Shown: positions 48,613 to 62,230, numbered from the stretch's first letter. The stretch is 64,000 nt of DNA from Citrobacter sedlakii NBRC 105722 (GCF_000759835.1 NZ_BBNB01000013.1:111367-175366); one strand, 5' to 3'. Program-made: numbers and translations. Notes: generated by a model from the letters alone, not told the origin.

Positions 48613-50610
48613 TTACCGAACCAGATGCAAAAAGTGGAGATGTTTTTCATACTGGTCAAGAATGTCGTTGATGATTTGTTCCTGATTCCAGCCCATCACG
48701 TCGTAGTTTTGTCCGCCCTCTTTCAGATAAATTTCAGCACGATAATATTTATGCTGTTCATTCTGCTGCTCGTCATTTTCCAGTGCGGACAGGGCAAAGG
48801 TTGGAGAATTATACCCCCGCAACCTGACTTCATAGATGAAGTTCAGCTCGTTTCCCAGATCAACTTCCAGCCGGAGGCGATCCTCCGACGCATCGCTGAT
48901 GTGGCTAAGCGTACCCTGTTTATTCAACTCTTCCTGGACCAGCACCATAGCAGGCTGGATCACATCATCCATAAAACGTTTAACCAGCGAGCGCTTCGGC
49001 AAATAGGCGATATTACGCAGCCTGCGCTGCCACGGTATCGGGTTTCTGGCGGCGGTTGGCGCAATCGTCGCCATGCTCTGGCTTTCGCGTTTGGTCAGAT
49101 CCCGGCGCAGCGCTTTGAGCAAACCGTAAATCGAAATCAACAATATCGCTGAGAACGGCAGCGCACTGGCTATTGTCACCGTCTGCAACGCGCTTAGCCC
49201 ACCCGCCAGCAGAAGGGCAATTGCGACAATGCCCATCAACGAGGCCCAGAAAATGCGCTGCCAGACAGGCGTATTGCTGGACCCGCCAGAGGCCAGCGTA
49301 TCGACCACCATGGCGCCCGAATCGGCAGAGGTCACAAAGAAAACGATCACCATCGCCATAGCGATAAACGAAAGCGCCCCGGAAAACGGGAAATGTTCGA
49401 GGAAATTAAACAGCGCCAGGGCCACGTCCTGCTGAACGGTTGTAGCCAGATCGTTGGCGCCCTGGAACATAATCAGGTAGATAGCGCTGTTGCCAAACAC
49501 GGTCATCCACATCAGCGTGAAACCGGCCGGTACAAACAGCACGCCCGTGACAAACTCCCTGATCGTTCTGCCCCGGGAAACTCGGGCGATAAACATGCCG
49601 ACAAACGGAGACCAGGACAGCCACCATCCCCAGTACAGCAGCGTCCAGCCGCCCAACCAGTTACTGGACTTCGGTTCATAGGCGTACAGGTTGAATGTTT
49701 TACTCACCAGTTCCGATAAATAGCCACCGGTGTTTTCTACAAAGGACTTCAGTAAAAGCACCGTCGGCCCCAGCAGCAGAACCAACGCCAGTAGCAAAAC
49801 GGCGAGACCGAGGTTCAATTCCGACAAAATACGAATACCTTTATCCAGCCCGGAAACCACTGAAATTGTCGCCAGCCCGGTAATTACCACGATCAGAATG
49901 ACCTGAACCGTTTCATTTATCGGCACGTCAAAAAGATGATTAAGCCCGGCATTGACTTGCAATACGCCATAACCCAGTGACGTGGCCACCCCAAAAACGG
50001 TACCAATGACGGCAAAAATATCCACGGCATGCCCGATAGGGCCATATATGCGATCGCCAATAATGGGATAAAGCGCGGAGCGAAGCGTTAGCGGCAAGCC
50101 GTGACGATAGCTGAAAAAAGCAAGGATCAGCGCCACTATCGCGTAGATTGCCCAGGCGTGAAGCCCCCAGTGGAAAAATGTCAGACGCATCGCCTCTTTT
50201 GCCGCGGTGACGGTTTCAGGCGTACCCACCGGCGGCGAAAGGTAGTGCATGACGGGTTCAGCGACGCCAAAGAACATCAGGCCAATCCCCATCCCCGCGG
50301 AAAAGAGCATGGCGAACCACGAGTGATAGCTGAAATCCGGCTGTGCGTGGTCCGGGCCGAGCTTAATATCGCCGTAACGGGAAAGGCCAAGAAATGTCAC
50401 GCTCAACAGGATCAACGCAACCGCCAGAATGTAAAACCAGCTGGCGTTGGTAAAAATGCTCTGCTGTAGCAGCTTGAAATTTTTGTCAGCGATTTCAGGA
50501 AAGATCGCTGCGAAGGCGACCAAAAGGAAAATTAACAAAGCAGACGTAAAAAATACTGCTTTGTTAATCTGGCTTTTTGATTTCAGGGGTGTCGTTTCTG
50601 TTTCACTCAT
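48613..50610 (-). CDS. BCCT-family betaine/choline/carnitine transporter, BetT-like
   Basis: 665 aa with twelve predicted helices and a long cytoplasmic C-terminal domain of about 150 residues, like E. coli BetT (677 aa). The hallmark tryptophan segment is WGWWLSWSPFVGMFIARVSRGRTIREF. The unwound-helix motif reads GMGIGLMFFGVAEP, closer to Na+-coupled BetP than to GIGIDLMFF in H+-coupled E. coli BetT (from memory). The C-terminal NDILDQYEKHLHFLHL is shared with BetT. No betIBA genes are near, so the substrate (choline, betaine or another) is uncertain. It starts 243 bp from yjbB, AT-rich upstream. Confidence 0.85.
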   Translation of the reverse strand: MSETETTPLKSKSQINKAVFFTSALLIFLLVAFAAIFPEIADKNFKLLQQSIFTNASWFYILAVALILLSVTFLGLSRYGDIKLGPDHAQPDFSYHSWFAMLFSAGMGIGLMFFGVAEPVMHYLSPPVGTPETVTAAKEAMRLTFFHWGLHAWAIYAIVALILAFFSYRHGLPLTLRSALYPIIGDRIYGPIGHAVDIFAVIGTVFGVATSLGYGVLQVNAGLNHLFDVPINETVQVILIVVITGLATISVVSGLDKGIRILSELNLGLAVLLLALVLLLGPTVLLLKSFVENTGGYLSELVSKTFNLYAYEPKSSNWLGGWTLLYWGWWLSWSPFVGMFIARVSRGRTIREFVTGVLFVPAGFTLMWMTVFGNSAIYLIMFQGANDLATTVQQDVALALFNFLEHFPFSGALSFIAMAMVIVFFVTSADSGAMVVDTLASGGSSNTPVWQRIFWASLMGIVAIALLLAGGLSALQTVTIASALPFSAILLISIYGLLKALRRDLTKRESQSMATIAPTAARNPIPWQRRLRNIAYLPKRSLVKRFMDDVIQPAMVLVQEELNKQGTLSHISDASEDRLRLEVDLGNELNFIYEVRLRGYNSPTFALSALENDEQQNEQHKYYRAEIYLKEGGQNYDVMGWNQEQIINDILDQYEKHLHFLHLVR

Positions 50611-50853
50611 AGAATATCCATTGCGTTGGAGGCTAATTTCGCATTAGGAAAAGACCTAATTACTGACATCCTAACAAAATTAATTCTAATTCTCAGGTCG
50701 TATATCCCGCAGGGTGCTCCTGAGATAAACGAATATTGAGGGTGAATCACACCGCTGAAGGTACTCACATCAGATAAATAACCACCAGGAAAATCGACGT
50801 TCACTCACTGGCCCGGCCAGCGCCACCGGGCTCGCTTTTCTCTCTCTTTACTG

Positions 50854-52488
50854 TCACTGATACTCGTCACGCTCGTCATCTTCATCCGGTTGCTCAAGCA
50901 CGCTGTAGGCAACGGAGCAGAACAGCGAGTTCAGACGCTGCATGTCACCCAGCAGCCCCAAATGCAGAGAACTGGTTTCGATGCTTTGCACGTTCTGCTG
51001 ATGCAGACGGTCGACGTGCGCGTGGGAATAGCGGCGGTTCAGTATACGAAAACGGTGCTTGCTGCGGCGCAGTCGTCGGGCGCTGGTGACGTCGCCAGAG
51101 AAGAATACCGACATCGCCAGCTGTAGGTTACTGAGCAGTTGATCGTGCAGCGCATCCAGCTCTTTTAACCCTTCGACAGAAAATGCGCGACGTGCCGCCA
51201 GCGATTTATCGGCAATTTCACTGCCCATGCGCTCGACGATATCCGATGCCTGCTCAAGGTTAAGCGACATTTCGATGATCTCCGCCCAGCGCGTAGACTC
51301 CTCTTCCGCCAGCTCTTCTTTCGGCATCCGCGCCAGATAGAGCTTGATAGCGGTATACAGCACGTTGATGTCATCCGCTATTTTGCGCAGCTCTTTCTCT
51401 TCACGCGGCTCGCCGTGCATCACCTTTTTCAGTCCAACCATCATCTGTTCCATCGCGTCGCCGATCCGCAACGCTTCCCGAGCGGCATTGGCCAGCGCCA
51501 GCGTCGGGGTATCCAGCGCGCTAACGTCCAGATGCTTCGGTTTCAGGTGCGCCTCCAGCTCCGGCTGGTCACGGATCAATCGCTGGCAAAGCCGCGCCAT
51601 CGGTTCAGCGAACGGGATCATCGCCAGACAACGCACCAGGTTGTAAAAGACGTGGAAGTAGATCACCAGTTCGGACTTCGGCAGCGGCAATTCATCCATC
51701 AGGTCCGCCAGCGGATGCACGAACGGCAGAATAATCAGGCTGCCCACCAGCTTGAACAGCAAGCTACCCAGCGCCACGCGACGGGCAGCGGCATTGGCGG
51801 CGCTGTTGTTGAGCATCGCCAGCAGACCGGAGCCGAGGTTAGCGCCAATCACCAGACACAGCGCCACCGGGAACGAGATAATGCCCGCCGCCGTCAAGGT
51901 CGCGGTCAGCAGCACCGCCGCGAGACTGGAGTAACTGATGATGGCAAACATCGCGCCGATCAGCGCATCAAGCATGATATCGCCGGTCAGCGAGGCGAAA
52001 ATCACCTGCACGCCGTTAGCCTGGGTGATCGGCGTGACCGCCTGGACAATCAGCTCCAGCGCCAACAGAATCAGTCCCAGACCAATACCAACACGTCCCA
52101 GTTGCCCGGCGCGGGACTGTTTGCGCCCGAGGAAGAAGATCACGCCGATAAAAATCAGCAGTGGCGACAACCACGATAAATCGAAGGTCAGAATACGCGC
52201 CATTAGCGCGGTCCCCACATCCGCTCCGAGCACAATCACCAGCGCAGGCGTCAGGGCGACCAGATCCTGAGCGACAAATGAGGTGACCAGCATCGTCGTG
52301 GCATTACTGCTTTGCACCAGCGCAGTGACGCCAATCCCCGCACAGAAGGCGAGTGGTTTCTTTTCTACACTACGGCTGAGGACGGTACGCAAGCGCGCGC
52401 CAAATACGCGCATCACGCCGGTACGCACAATATGGGTGCCCCACACCAGCAGGGCGACAGCAGAAAGCAGGTGTAACAGCGTTAACAC
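50854..52488 (-). CDS. yjbB: Na+/phosphate symporter-family protein YjbB
   Basis: 544 aa, one more than E. coli YjbB. N-terminal half: NptA-type Na/Pi cotransporter with two inverted repeats containing ALVQSSNATT and IISYSSLAAVLLTAT. C-terminal half (about 340-544): PhoU-like helical domain. In E. coli it is implicated in phosphate export. It shares a direction with metH upstream. Confidence 0.95.
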   Translation of the reverse strand: MLTLLHLLSAVALLVWGTHIVRTGVMRVFGARLRTVLSRSVEKKPLAFCAGIGVTALVQSSNATTMLVTSFVAQDLVALTPALVIVLGADVGTALMARILTFDLSWLSPLLIFIGVIFFLGRKQSRAGQLGRVGIGLGLILLALELIVQAVTPITQANGVQVIFASLTGDIMLDALIGAMFAIISYSSLAAVLLTATLTAAGIISFPVALCLVIGANLGSGLLAMLNNSAANAAARRVALGSLLFKLVGSLIILPFVHPLADLMDELPLPKSELVIYFHVFYNLVRCLAMIPFAEPMARLCQRLIRDQPELEAHLKPKHLDVSALDTPTLALANAAREALRIGDAMEQMMVGLKKVMHGEPREEKELRKIADDINVLYTAIKLYLARMPKEELAEEESTRWAEIIEMSLNLEQASDIVERMGSEIADKSLAARRAFSVEGLKELDALHDQLLSNLQLAMSVFFSGDVTSARRLRRSKHRFRILNRRYSHAHVDRLHQQNVQSIETSSLHLGLLGDMQRLNSLFCSVAYSVLEQPDEDDERDEYQ

Positions 52489-52583
52489 GGAATCAGGTAC
52501 TCCTTATATTTATATGTTTTCCTGAGGCTCATTAGCGATAAATTTTGCGCAGCGCCTGCCTTGAGTATAAGGGTTTAATTGTA

Positions 52584-52613
52584 AGAAAGAGACAGGGCGC
52601 TCAATGAGCGCCC
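52584..52613 (-). terminator. Probable terminator of metH
   Basis: GGGCGCTC (52595-52602) pairs with GAGCGCCC (52606-52613); on the minus strand TGTCTCTTTCTT follows. It lies about 40 bp after the metH stop codon, before yjbB. Confidence 0.65.
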
Positions 52614-52650
52614 CGGGAGTTGTAAGGAAACGTGACTTCAGTCTGACGGG

Positions 52651-55600
52651 TCAGTCCGCATCGTAGCCCAGATTAGGCGCCAGCCAGCGCTCCACTTCCG
52701 TTACGCTCATTCCTTTGCGGAACGCGTAATCTTCCACCTGATCGCGCTGAATTTGCGCCACCGCGAAGTACTTGCTGTCCGGATGGCTGAAGTACCAGCC
52801 TGATACCGACGCCCCAGGCCACATGGCAAAGGACTCGGTGAGCTTCATGCCGGTATGCTGTTCAACGTCCAGCAACTGCCAGATGGTGCCCTTCTCGGTA
52901 TGTTCCGGGCAGGCAGGATACCCCGGCGCCGGACGGATCCCCTGGTAATTTTCGCGGATGAGATCCTCATTGCTGAGGTTTTCATTTGCCGCATAGCCCC
53001 AGTGCACCTTGCGCACACGTTCATGCAGGTACTCGGCGAACGCTTCCGCCAGGCGGTCGGCAATCGCTTTTACCATGATTTTGTTGTAGTCATCGTGCTG
53101 GGCCTCGAACGCGTCCGCCAGCGCGTCCTCTTCAAGCCCGCCGGTCACCGCGAAGGCGCCAATATAGTCGGCTTTGCCGGACAGCTTCGGCGCGACGAAA
53201 TCGGCCAGGCAGTAGTTGGCAAAACCCACTTTTTCGGTTTGCTGTCGCAGATGATGGCTGACCGCAAGCACATGGGTGCGGGTTTCATCGCGGTAGATCT
53301 CGATATCGTCACCGATACGGTTCGCCGGGAACAGGCCGACCACACCGCGCGGGTTGAGCGTTTTCTCAGCGCTGAGTTTATCCAGCATGTCGTTGGCGTC
53401 TTTAAACAGGCGTTTTGCCTCCTCGCCCACCACTTCATCTTCAAGAATGCGCGGATATTTCCCGGCCAGCGACCAGGTCATGAAGAATGGCGTCCAGTCG
53501 ATGTAATTACGCAGCGTTTCGATGCTCGCCTCTACTTCCTGTACGCCCAGACGGTGCGCCACCGGCGGCGTGTAGCTTGCCCAGTCGAAAGCCAGATCGT
53601 TATCCCGCGCGGCAGCCAGCGAGACAGGCGGCGTGCGCGGTTTTTTACGCCCGTGCTGAATACGTACGGTTTCGTACTCTTTACGGGTACGGGCGACAAA
53701 CTCATCGCGTTGAGTGTCCGACAGGAGCGCCGCCACCACGCCCACCGTGCGCGAGGCATTCTGCACGTAAACCGTCGGGCCGCTGTAGTTCTGCTCGATC
53801 TTCACCGCCGTGTGCGCTTTTGAGGTGGTCGCGCCGCCAATCAGCAGCGGAATGGTAAAGCCCTGACGCTCCATCTCTTTCGCCACATTCACCATTTCAT
53901 CCAGCGACGGGGTGATCAGGCCGGAAAGGCCGATCAGATCGGCATTCACCTCTTTCGCGGTTTTGAGGATTTTCTCCGCCGGAACCATCACGCCGAGATC
54001 GACAATTTCGTAGTTATTACACTGTAAAACGACGCCGACAATGTTTTTGCCAATGTCATGAACGTCGCCTTTCACCGTGGCGATGACCATCTTGCCATTG
54101 CTCGAGCCCTGCTCTTTACTGGCTTCAATAAACGGCTCCAGATACGCCACCGCCTGCTTCATCACGCGGGCGGATTTGACCACCTGCGGCAGAAACATCT
54201 TCCCTTCGCCAAACAGATCGCCGACCACGTTCATGCCGTCCATCAGCGGTCCTTCAATCACTTCAATCGGGCGGGCAGCCTGCTGACGGGCTTCTTCGGT
54301 ATCCTGTTCGATAAATTCGGTGATGCCTTTCACCAGCGAGTATTCGAGGCGCTTTTTCACATCCCAGCTTCGCCACTCCGCCTGCTGGGCGTTGGCGGAA
54401 TCATCAGCCTTGCTGCCGCGATATTTTTCCGCCAGTTCCAGCAGTCGCTCGGTGCCATCATCGCGACGGTTGAGGATCACATCCTCTACCGCATCGCGCA
54501 GTTCCGTCGGCAAATCGTCGTAAATCGCCAGTTGTCCGGCGTTGACGATCCCCATATCCATACCGTTGCGAATGGCGTAGTAGAGGAATACCGCATGAAT
54601 CGCCTCGCGCACCGGGTCGTTGCCGCGAAACGAGAACGAGACGTTAGAAACGCCGCCGGAGATCAGCGCGTGCGGCAATTCGCGTTTAATGTCTTCACAC
54701 GCGCCAATAAAATCCTGCGCGTAGTTGTTGTGCTCCTCGATTCCGGTGGCGACAGCGAAAATGTTCGGGTCGAAGATAATGTCTTCCGGCGGGAAGCCCA
54801 CCTCTTCGGTCAAAATTTTGTACGCGCGGCGACAAATCTCGATTTTACGCGCGCGGGTATCCGCCTGGCCCTGCTCATCAAACGCCATGACTACCACCGC
54901 CGCACCGTAGCGGCGCAGCAGCTTCGCATGATGGATGAAGGTTTCAACCCCCTCTTTCATCGAGATGGAGTTGACGATGCCTTTACCCTGAATGCACTTC
55001 AGCCCTTTTTCGATCACCTCCCATTTAGAGGAGTCGATCATGATCGGCACGCGGGCGATGTCTGGCTCCCCGGCGATCAGGTTGAGAAAACGTACCATCG
55101 CCGCTTCGGCGTCGAGCATCCCCTCGTCCATGTTGATATCGATGATCTGCGCGCCGCTCTCTACCTGCTGACGGGCGACATCCAGCGCCTCGCTGTATTT
55201 TTCTTCTTTGATCAGGCGCTTGAACTTCGCTGAACCCGTAACGTTGGTACGCTCGCCGACGTTCACAAACAGACTGTCGTCGCCAATGTTAAGCGGTTCA
55301 AGCCCCGACAACCGGCAGGCGATAGCAATGTCCGGCAGTTTACGCGGCGGTAAGCCTTCTACCGCGCGGCTCATGGCGGCAATATGTTCCGGCGTGGTAC
55401 CACAGCAGCCGCCGACGATATTCAGGAAGCCCGCTTGCGCCCATTCGCGGATTTGCTTCGCCATGGTATCGGCATCAAGATCGTACTCGCCGAAGGCGTT
55501 AGGCAGTCCGGCGTTCGGGTGGGCAGTGACGTAGCATTCGGCGATACGCGACAGTTCCTGCACGTACTGGCGCAGCTCATCCGGTCCCAGTGCGCAGTTC

Positions 55601-56334
55601 AGGCCAAAAGTGAGCGCTTCGGCGTGGCGCAACGAATTGTAAAACGCTTCGGTTGTCTGGCCGGAAAGCGTGCGTCCGGAGGCGTCGGTGATAGTGCCGG
55701 AAATCATAATCGGCAATTCCACGCCCAGCGCCTCAAATTCTTCTTTCACGGCGAATATCGCCGCTTTCGCATTCAGCGTATCGAAAACCGTTTCGATCAG
55801 AATGAGGTCTGCACCGCCTTCCACCAGCGCCCGCGTGGATTCACGGTAGGCCGCCACCAGTTGATCGAAAGAGATATTACGGAACGCCGGGTCGTTCACA
55901 TCGGGCGAGATGGAGGCCGTGCGGTTAGTGGGGCCGAGGACGCCAGCCACATAGCGCGGTTTTTCCGGCGTGCGCGCCGTCCACTCATCGGCACAGGCTC
56001 GCGCCAGCTTCGCGGCAGCAAAGTTAATTTCCGCCGACAGCGACTCCATCTGATAATCCGCCATCGCGATGGTCGTGGAGTTAAACGTGTTGGTTTCGAT
56101 GATATCCGCGCCTGCGTCAAAATAAGCGTCATGGATAGCGCGGATAACGTCCGGTTTGCTGAGCACCAGCAGATCGTTATTCCCTTTCAGGTCGCAAGGC
56201 CAGTTGGCAAAACGGTCACCACGAAAATCGGCTTCGCTCAGACGGTAGCTCTGGATCATCGTGCCCATACCGCCGTCCAGCACCAGAATACGTTCATTTA
56301 ACTGCGCACGCAGTTGTTCAACTTTGCTGCTCAC
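52651..56334 (-). CDS. metH: Cobalamin-dependent methionine synthase
   Basis: 1227 aa from GTG 56334 (GTG AGC AGC), which follows GGGAGCAA and gives the E. coli length; a TTG five codons upstream is rejected. It transfers the methyl group of methyltetrahydrofolate to homocysteine. Four modules: homocysteine/Zn barrel ([22 protein letters not shown] cysteines), folate barrel ([15 protein letters not shown]), cobalamin domain with the base-off histidine motif [10 protein letters not shown] (His759 in E. coli) and the AdoMet reactivation domain ([12 protein letters not shown]). It diverges from iclR. Confidence 0.99.
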   Translation of the reverse strand: MSSKVEQLRAQLNERILVLDGGMGTMIQSYRLSEADFRGDRFANWPCDLKGNNDLLVLSKPDVIRAIHDAYFDAGADIIETNTFNSTTIAMADYQMESLSAEINFAAAKLARACADEWTARTPEKPRYVAGVLGPTNRTASISPDVNDPAFRNISFDQLVAAYRESTRALVEGGADLILIETVFDTLNAKAAIFAVKEEFEALGVELPIMISGTITDASGRTLSGQTTEAFYNSLRHAEALTFGLNCALGPDELRQYVQELSRIAECYVTAHPNAGLPNAFGEYDLDADTMAKQIREWAQAGFLNIVGGCCGTTPEHIAAMSRAVEGLPPRKLPDIAIACRLSGLEPLNIGDDSLFVNVGERTNVTGSAKFKRLIKEEKYSEALDVARQQVESGAQIIDINMDEGMLDAEAAMVRFLNLIAGEPDIARVPIMIDSSKWEVIEKGLKCIQGKGIVNSISMKEGVETFIHHAKLLRRYGAAVVVMAFDEQGQADTRARKIEICRRAYKILTEEVGFPPEDIIFDPNIFAVATGIEEHNNYAQDFIGACEDIKRELPHALISGGVSNVSFSFRGNDPVREAIHAVFLYYAIRNGMDMGIVNAGQLAIYDDLPTELRDAVEDVILNRRDDGTERLLELAEKYRGSKADDSANAQQAEWRSWDVKKRLEYSLVKGITEFIEQDTEEARQQAARPIEVIEGPLMDGMNVVGDLFGEGKMFLPQVVKSARVMKQAVAYLEPFIEASKEQGSSNGKMVIATVKGDVHDIGKNIVGVVLQCNNYEIVDLGVMVPAEKILKTAKEVNADLIGLSGLITPSLDEMVNVAKEMERQGFTIPLLIGGATTSKAHTAVKIEQNYSGPTVYVQNASRTVGVVAALLSDTQRDEFVARTRKEYETVRIQHGRKKPRTPPVSLAAARDNDLAFDWASYTPPVAHRLGVQEVEASIETLRNYIDWTPFFMTWSLAGKYPRILEDEVVGEEAKRLFKDANDMLDKLSAEKTLNPRGVVGLFPANRIGDDIEIYRDETRTHVLAVSHHLRQQTEKVGFANYCLADFVAPKLSGKADYIGAFAVTGGLEEDALADAFEAQHDDYNKIMVKAIADRLAEAFAEYLHERVRKVHWGYAANENLSNEDLIRENYQGIRPAPGYPACPEHTEKGTIWQLLDVEQHTGMKLTESFAMWPGASVSGWYFSHPDSKYFAVAQIQRDQVEDYAFRKGMSVTEVERWLAPNLGYDAD

Positions 56335-56530
56335 ACTTGCTCCCGACAACGCTCAACCAGACCAAAAAAATCTCAACAGGTCATACTGGCACAAACGGAA
56401 GAGGTGGAAAAGAGAACAACAGACAACATGAGACATGTTCAGCTTCACTCATCCGATCAGTTTAAGTCTGCTTGCATTATAATTGAATAAAACGAAAATG
56501 ATTTCCACGATACAGAAAAAGGAGTCAGCC

Positions 56531-57355
56531 ATGGTTGCCACCGTTCCCGCGAAACGCGGTAGAAAACCCGCCGCGACGACAGCCCCCGCCGCCGGACAGG
56601 TTCAGTCGCTCACCCGTGGCCTGAAGCTGCTGGAATGGATCGCGGAGTCCAACGGTAGCGTGGCATTGACCGAGCTGGCGCAGCAGGCAGGCTTACCCAA
56701 TTCCACGACCCACCGCCTGCTGACCACCATGCAGCAGCAGGGTTTCGTCCGTCAGGTTGGCGATCTCGGTCACTGGGCGGTCGGCGCGCATGCGTTCATT
56801 GTCGGCAGCAGCTTTCTGCAAAGCCGCAATCTGCTGGCGATTGTCCACCCAATCCTGCGACGTCTGATGGAAGATTCCGGCGAGACGGTGAATCTGGCGG
56901 TGCTGGATCAAAGCGACCATCAGGCGATTATTATCGACCAGGTGCAGTGTACTCAACTGATGCGCATGTCAGCGCCTATCGGCGGCAAGCTGCCGATGCA
57001 CGCCTCCGGCGCGGGCAAAGCGTTCCTTTCCCAACTCAGCGAGGAGCAGGTCACCAGTCTGCTGCACCGTAAAGGACTGCATGCCTATACCCATGCTACG
57101 CTGGTGTCGCCTGTCCATCTGAAGGACGATCTCGCCCAGACCCGTAAGCGCGGCTATTCGTTTGATGATGAAGAACACGCGCTGGGCCTGCGCTGCGTGG
57201 CATCGTGCATTTATGATGAGCATCGCGAGCCGTTCGCCGCCATTTCGATTTCCGGCCCGATTTCGCGCATCACCGATGACCGCGTGACTGAGTTTGGCGC
57301 GATGGTGATCAAGGCGGCGAAGGAAGTGACGCTGGCATACGGTGGAATTCGTTAA
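56531..57355 (+). CDS. iclR: Acetate operon repressor IclR
   Basis: 274 aa from ATG 56531 (MVATVPAKRGRKPAA) behind AAAAAGGAGTCAGCC. It represses aceBAK and itself; glyoxylate and pyruvate modulate it. The N-terminal winged helix is VQSLTRGLKLLEWIAESNGSVALTELAQQAGLPNSTTHRLLTTMQQQGFV; the C-terminal effector domain contains GKLPMHASGAGKAFL and GYSFDDEEHALGLRCVA. An upstream in-frame start at 56483 lacks a proper site. Confidence 0.97.
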   Translation: MVATVPAKRGRKPAATTAPAAGQVQSLTRGLKLLEWIAESNGSVALTELAQQAGLPNSTTHRLLTTMQQQGFVRQVGDLGHWAVGAHAFIVGSSFLQSRNLLAIVHPILRRLMEDSGETVNLAVLDQSDHQAIIIDQVQCTQLMRMSAPIGGKLPMHASGAGKAFLSQLSEEQVTSLLHRKGLHAYTHATLVSPVHLKDDLAQTRKRGYSFDDEEHALGLRCVASCIYDEHREPFAAISISGPISRITDDRVTEFGAMVIKAAKEVTLAYGGIR

Positions 57356-57391
57356 GCCCGGTTTACCGGGTGGCGACGCGCCCTTTCCGGC

Positions 57392-59158
<1,767 letters not shown>

Positions 59159-59161
59159 TCA

Positions 59162-59235
59162 TGCCAGATGGCGCATTCGCTTATCCGGCCTACAGGTTAT
59201 CGTAGACCCGGTAAGCGCGCGCCACCGGACATCAG
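59162..59235. repeat. REP/BIME between aceA and aceK
   Basis: Two REP-type units (TGCCAGATGGCGCATTCGC... and ...GCGCGCCACCGGACATCAGG) fill the aceA-aceK gap. E. coli has REPs at the same site, where they contribute to the large drop in aceK expression. Confidence 0.8.
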
Positions 59236-59239
59236 GTCA

Positions 59240-60544
59240 TCAGAACTGCGACTCTTCTGTCGACCCGGTTAATGCGGTAACCGATGACGCGCCGCCCTGA
59301 ATAATGGTGGTGACTTTATCGAAATAACCGGTACCCACTTCCTGCTGATGAGAAACAAAGGTATAGCCCTCTTTACCGGCGGCGAATTCCGGCTGCTGCA
59401 CTTTCTCAACGTAGTGCTTCATGCCTTCGCCCTGCGCATAAGCATGTGCCAGATCGAACATGTTGAACCACATGCTGTGGATCCCGGCTAAAGTGATGAA
59501 CTGATATTTGTAGCCCATATCCGACAGTTGCTGCTGGAAGCTGGCGATGGTCGTATCATCCAGATTCTTCTGCCAGTTAAATGACGGCGAGCAGTTGTAG
59601 GCCAGCAGTTTGCCTGGATATTTGGCGTGGATGGCCTCGGCAAAGCGTTTCGCCAGCGCCAGATCCGGCGTGGAGGTTTCACACCACACCAGATCGGCAT
59701 ACGGGGCGTAGGCCAGACCACGACTGATTGCCTGCTCGATCCCTGCGCGGGTGCGGAAAAACCCTTCGCTGGTGCGCTCGCCGGTAATAAATTCGCTATC
59801 GTACGGATCGCAGTCGGAGGTAATCAGATCCGCCGCGTCGGCGTCAGTACGGGCAATCAGCAGCGTAGGCACGCCCATCACATCCGCCGCCAGACGCGCG
59901 GCAACCAGTTTCTGGATCGCTTCCTGCGTCGGCACCAGCACCTTGCCGCCCATGTGACCGCATTTCTTGACGGAAGCCAGCTGATCTTCAAAGTGAACGG
60001 CCGCTGCACCGGCTTCAATCATCGATTTCATCAGCTCAAACGCGTTTAACACGCCGCCAAAACCGGCTTCCGCATCCGCCACGATCGGCAGGAAGTAGTC
60101 CACATAGCGCGGATCGTTTGGTTCAATCCCGCTGGACCACTGGATCTGATCCGCACGACGAAACGTATTGTTGATCCGATCCACCACCGCCGGTACCGAG
60201 TTCGCCGGATACAGCGATTGATCCGGGTACATGCTGGAGGCCAGGTTAGCATCCGCCGCCACCTGCCAGCCTGACAGATAGACCGCCTCAATACCGGCTT
60301 TCGCCTGCTGCAGCGCCTGCCCACCGGTCAGCGCGCCGAGGCTGTTGATGTAACCTTTTTTCGCCTCACCTTGCAGCAAGCGCCACATTTTCGCCGCGCC
60401 AAGCTGTGCCAGCGTGCATTCCGGATTGACCGAGCCGCGTAATTTCACCACTTCCTCCGCGCTATAAGGGCGACGAATGCCTTCCCAGCGCGGTTGTGTC
60501 CATTCTTTTTGTAATTCTTCAATTTGTTGGGTACGGGTTTTCAT
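59240..60544 (-). CDS. aceA: Isocitrate lyase
   Basis: 434 aa from ATG 60544 ([15 protein letters not shown]), behind GGAGCATCTGCAC; equal to the E. coli length. It splits isocitrate into succinate and glyoxylate. The catalytic loop is KKCGHMGGK (Cys195 in E. coli), with [10 protein letters not shown] and [10 protein letters not shown] for metal and substrate binding. Second gene of aceBAK, 31 bp after aceB. Confidence 0.99.
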   Translation of the reverse strand: MKTRTQQIEELQKEWTQPRWEGIRRPYSAEEVVKLRGSVNPECTLAQLGAAKMWRLLQGEAKKGYINSLGALTGGQALQQAKAGIEAVYLSGWQVAADANLASSMYPDQSLYPANSVPAVVDRINNTFRRADQIQWSSGIEPNDPRYVDYFLPIVADAEAGFGGVLNAFELMKSMIEAGAAAVHFEDQLASVKKCGHMGGKVLVPTQEAIQKLVAARLAADVMGVPTLLIARTDADAADLITSDCDPYDSEFITGERTSEGFFRTRAGIEQAISRGLAYAPYADLVWCETSTPDLALAKRFAEAIHAKYPGKLLAYNCSPSFNWQKNLDDTTIASFQQQLSDMGYKYQFITLAGIHSMWFNMFDLAHAYAQGEGMKHYVEKVQQPEFAAGKEGYTFVSHQQEVGTGYFDKVTTIIQGGASSVTALTGSTEESQF

Positions 60545-60575
60545 GTGCAGATGCTCCATATTGTTATGTGGTGAA

Positions 60576-62177
60576 TTACGCCAGGAAGCGGTATCCCGGC
60601 AGGGTCAGGAAATCGATTAACTCATCTGATGTGGTGATTTGCTCCATCAGGCGCGCAGCGTCATCGAAACGCCCGCTGCTGTAACGGTGCTCGCCCAGCT
60701 CGTCCTGGATCACCCGCATCTCTTCGGCCAGCATCTGGCGGAACAGCGCTTTGGTTACCGGCTTGCCGTTGCTGAGGGTTTTTTCGTGGTGGATCCACTG
60801 CCAGATGGAGGTGCGGGAAATTTCCGCCGTCGCCGCATCTTCCATCAGGCCGTAAATCGGTACGCAGCCGTTACCGGAGATCCACGCCTCGATATACTGC
60901 ACTGCCACGCGAATGTTGGCGCGCATCCCTTCTTCAGTACGCTCTCCTTCACACGGCGCCAGAAGCTGTTCGGCAGTGATTGGCGCATCCTCCTCACGGG
61001 TGACGAAAAGCTGGTTTTTGTTTTCACCCAGCACCTCGTTAAACACTGCCATTGCGGTATCCGCCAGCCCCGGATGTGCAATCCAGGTGCCGTCGTGGCC
61101 GTTTTTCGCCTCCAGCGCTTTATCCGCTTTTACCTTTTCGAGCACCTGATTATTACGCTCGGCATCTTTGCTCGGAATAAACGCCGCCATGCCGCCCATC
61201 GCGAACGCGCCGCGCTTGTGGCAAGTTTTTATCAGCAGGCGTGAGTAGGCGCTGAGGAAGGGTTTATCCATTGTCACCACCTGGCGGTCCGGCAGGACGC
61301 GATCCGGATGATTTTTCAACGTTTTTATATAGCTGAAGATATAATCCCAGCGGCCACAATTCAGACCAACAATGTGGTCACGCAGCGCGTGGAGGATTTC
61401 ATCCATTTGAAAAACAGCAGGCAGCGTTTCTATGAGCAGAGTCGCTTTAATGGTGCCGCGTGGCAGATTGAAGCGATCTTCTGCGTAGCTAAAGACTTCA
61501 CTCCACCATGCCGCTTCTTGCCAGGCCTGCGTTTTCGGCAAATAGAAGTAGGGGCCGCTGCCTTTGGCCAGCAGCGCCTGATAGTTGTGGAAGAAATAGA
61601 GCGCAAAGTCGAACAGGCTGCCCGGGATCGCCTCGCCGCGCCAGGTGACGTGTTTTTCCGGCAAATGCAGACCGCGAACGCGGCAGATGAGTAACGCCGG
61701 ATCGGGCTTGAGTTGGTAAATTTTACCGGCTTCGTTGGTGTAGCTGATGGTGCCATTGACCGCGTCGCGCAGGTTAATATGTCCGTCGATCACTTTGCTC
61801 CATTCCGGCGCCAGTGAATCCTCAAAATCGGCCATAAACACCTTCACGTTGGCATTCAGGGCATTAATAACCATCTTGCGCTCAACCGGTCCGGTGATCT
61901 CAACGCGTCGATCCTGTAAATCCGCCGGGATGCCGCGAATCGTCCAGTTACCCTCACGAATGGAAGTCGTTTCCGAAATAAAATCTGGCAGATTACCGTT
62001 GTCAATATCCTGCTGTTGCTGGATGCGCGCCGCGAGCAGCTTGTTGCGTTTGGGCGTGAAACGCGTCACCAGTTCAGTCAGAAAAGCCACTGCTTCTTCG
62101 GTGAGGATTTGCTTCTCCGGCTCGCCATACGGCCTGGTGAAGGTCAGTTCATCGGTGGTCGTCGCCTGTTGATTCAT
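60576..62177 (-). CDS. aceB: Malate synthase A
   Basis: 533 aa from ATG 62177 ([16 protein letters not shown]), behind AGGAGCTTAAGA, the E. coli length. It condenses glyoxylate and acetyl-CoA to malate. Typical segments: [58 protein letters not shown]. First gene of aceBAK, controlled by IclR from the upstream box. Confidence 0.99.
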   Translation of the reverse strand: MNQQATTTDELTFTRPYGEPEKQILTEEAVAFLTELVTRFTPKRNKLLAARIQQQQDIDNGNLPDFISETTSIREGNWTIRGIPADLQDRRVEITGPVERKMVINALNANVKVFMADFEDSLAPEWSKVIDGHINLRDAVNGTISYTNEAGKIYQLKPDPALLICRVRGLHLPEKHVTWRGEAIPGSLFDFALYFFHNYQALLAKGSGPYFYLPKTQAWQEAAWWSEVFSYAEDRFNLPRGTIKATLLIETLPAVFQMDEILHALRDHIVGLNCGRWDYIFSYIKTLKNHPDRVLPDRQVVTMDKPFLSAYSRLLIKTCHKRGAFAMGGMAAFIPSKDAERNNQVLEKVKADKALEAKNGHDGTWIAHPGLADTAMAVFNEVLGENKNQLFVTREEDAPITAEQLLAPCEGERTEEGMRANIRVAVQYIEAWISGNGCVPIYGLMEDAATAEISRTSIWQWIHHEKTLSNGKPVTKALFRQMLAEEMRVIQDELGEHRYSSGRFDDAARLMEQITTSDELIDFLTLPGYRFLA

Positions 62178-62230
62178 TCTTAAGCTCCTCGTCATGGATC
62201 ACATTACATCCCCAATGCGAACGAAGGATC

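Noticed and set aside
54058..55233. 391-codon open frame on the plus strand opposite metH
   Set aside because: Antisense to the well-conserved MetH folate domain; His/Arg-rich translation with no recognisable motif. The same applies to 55384-56301 and 51415-52179.
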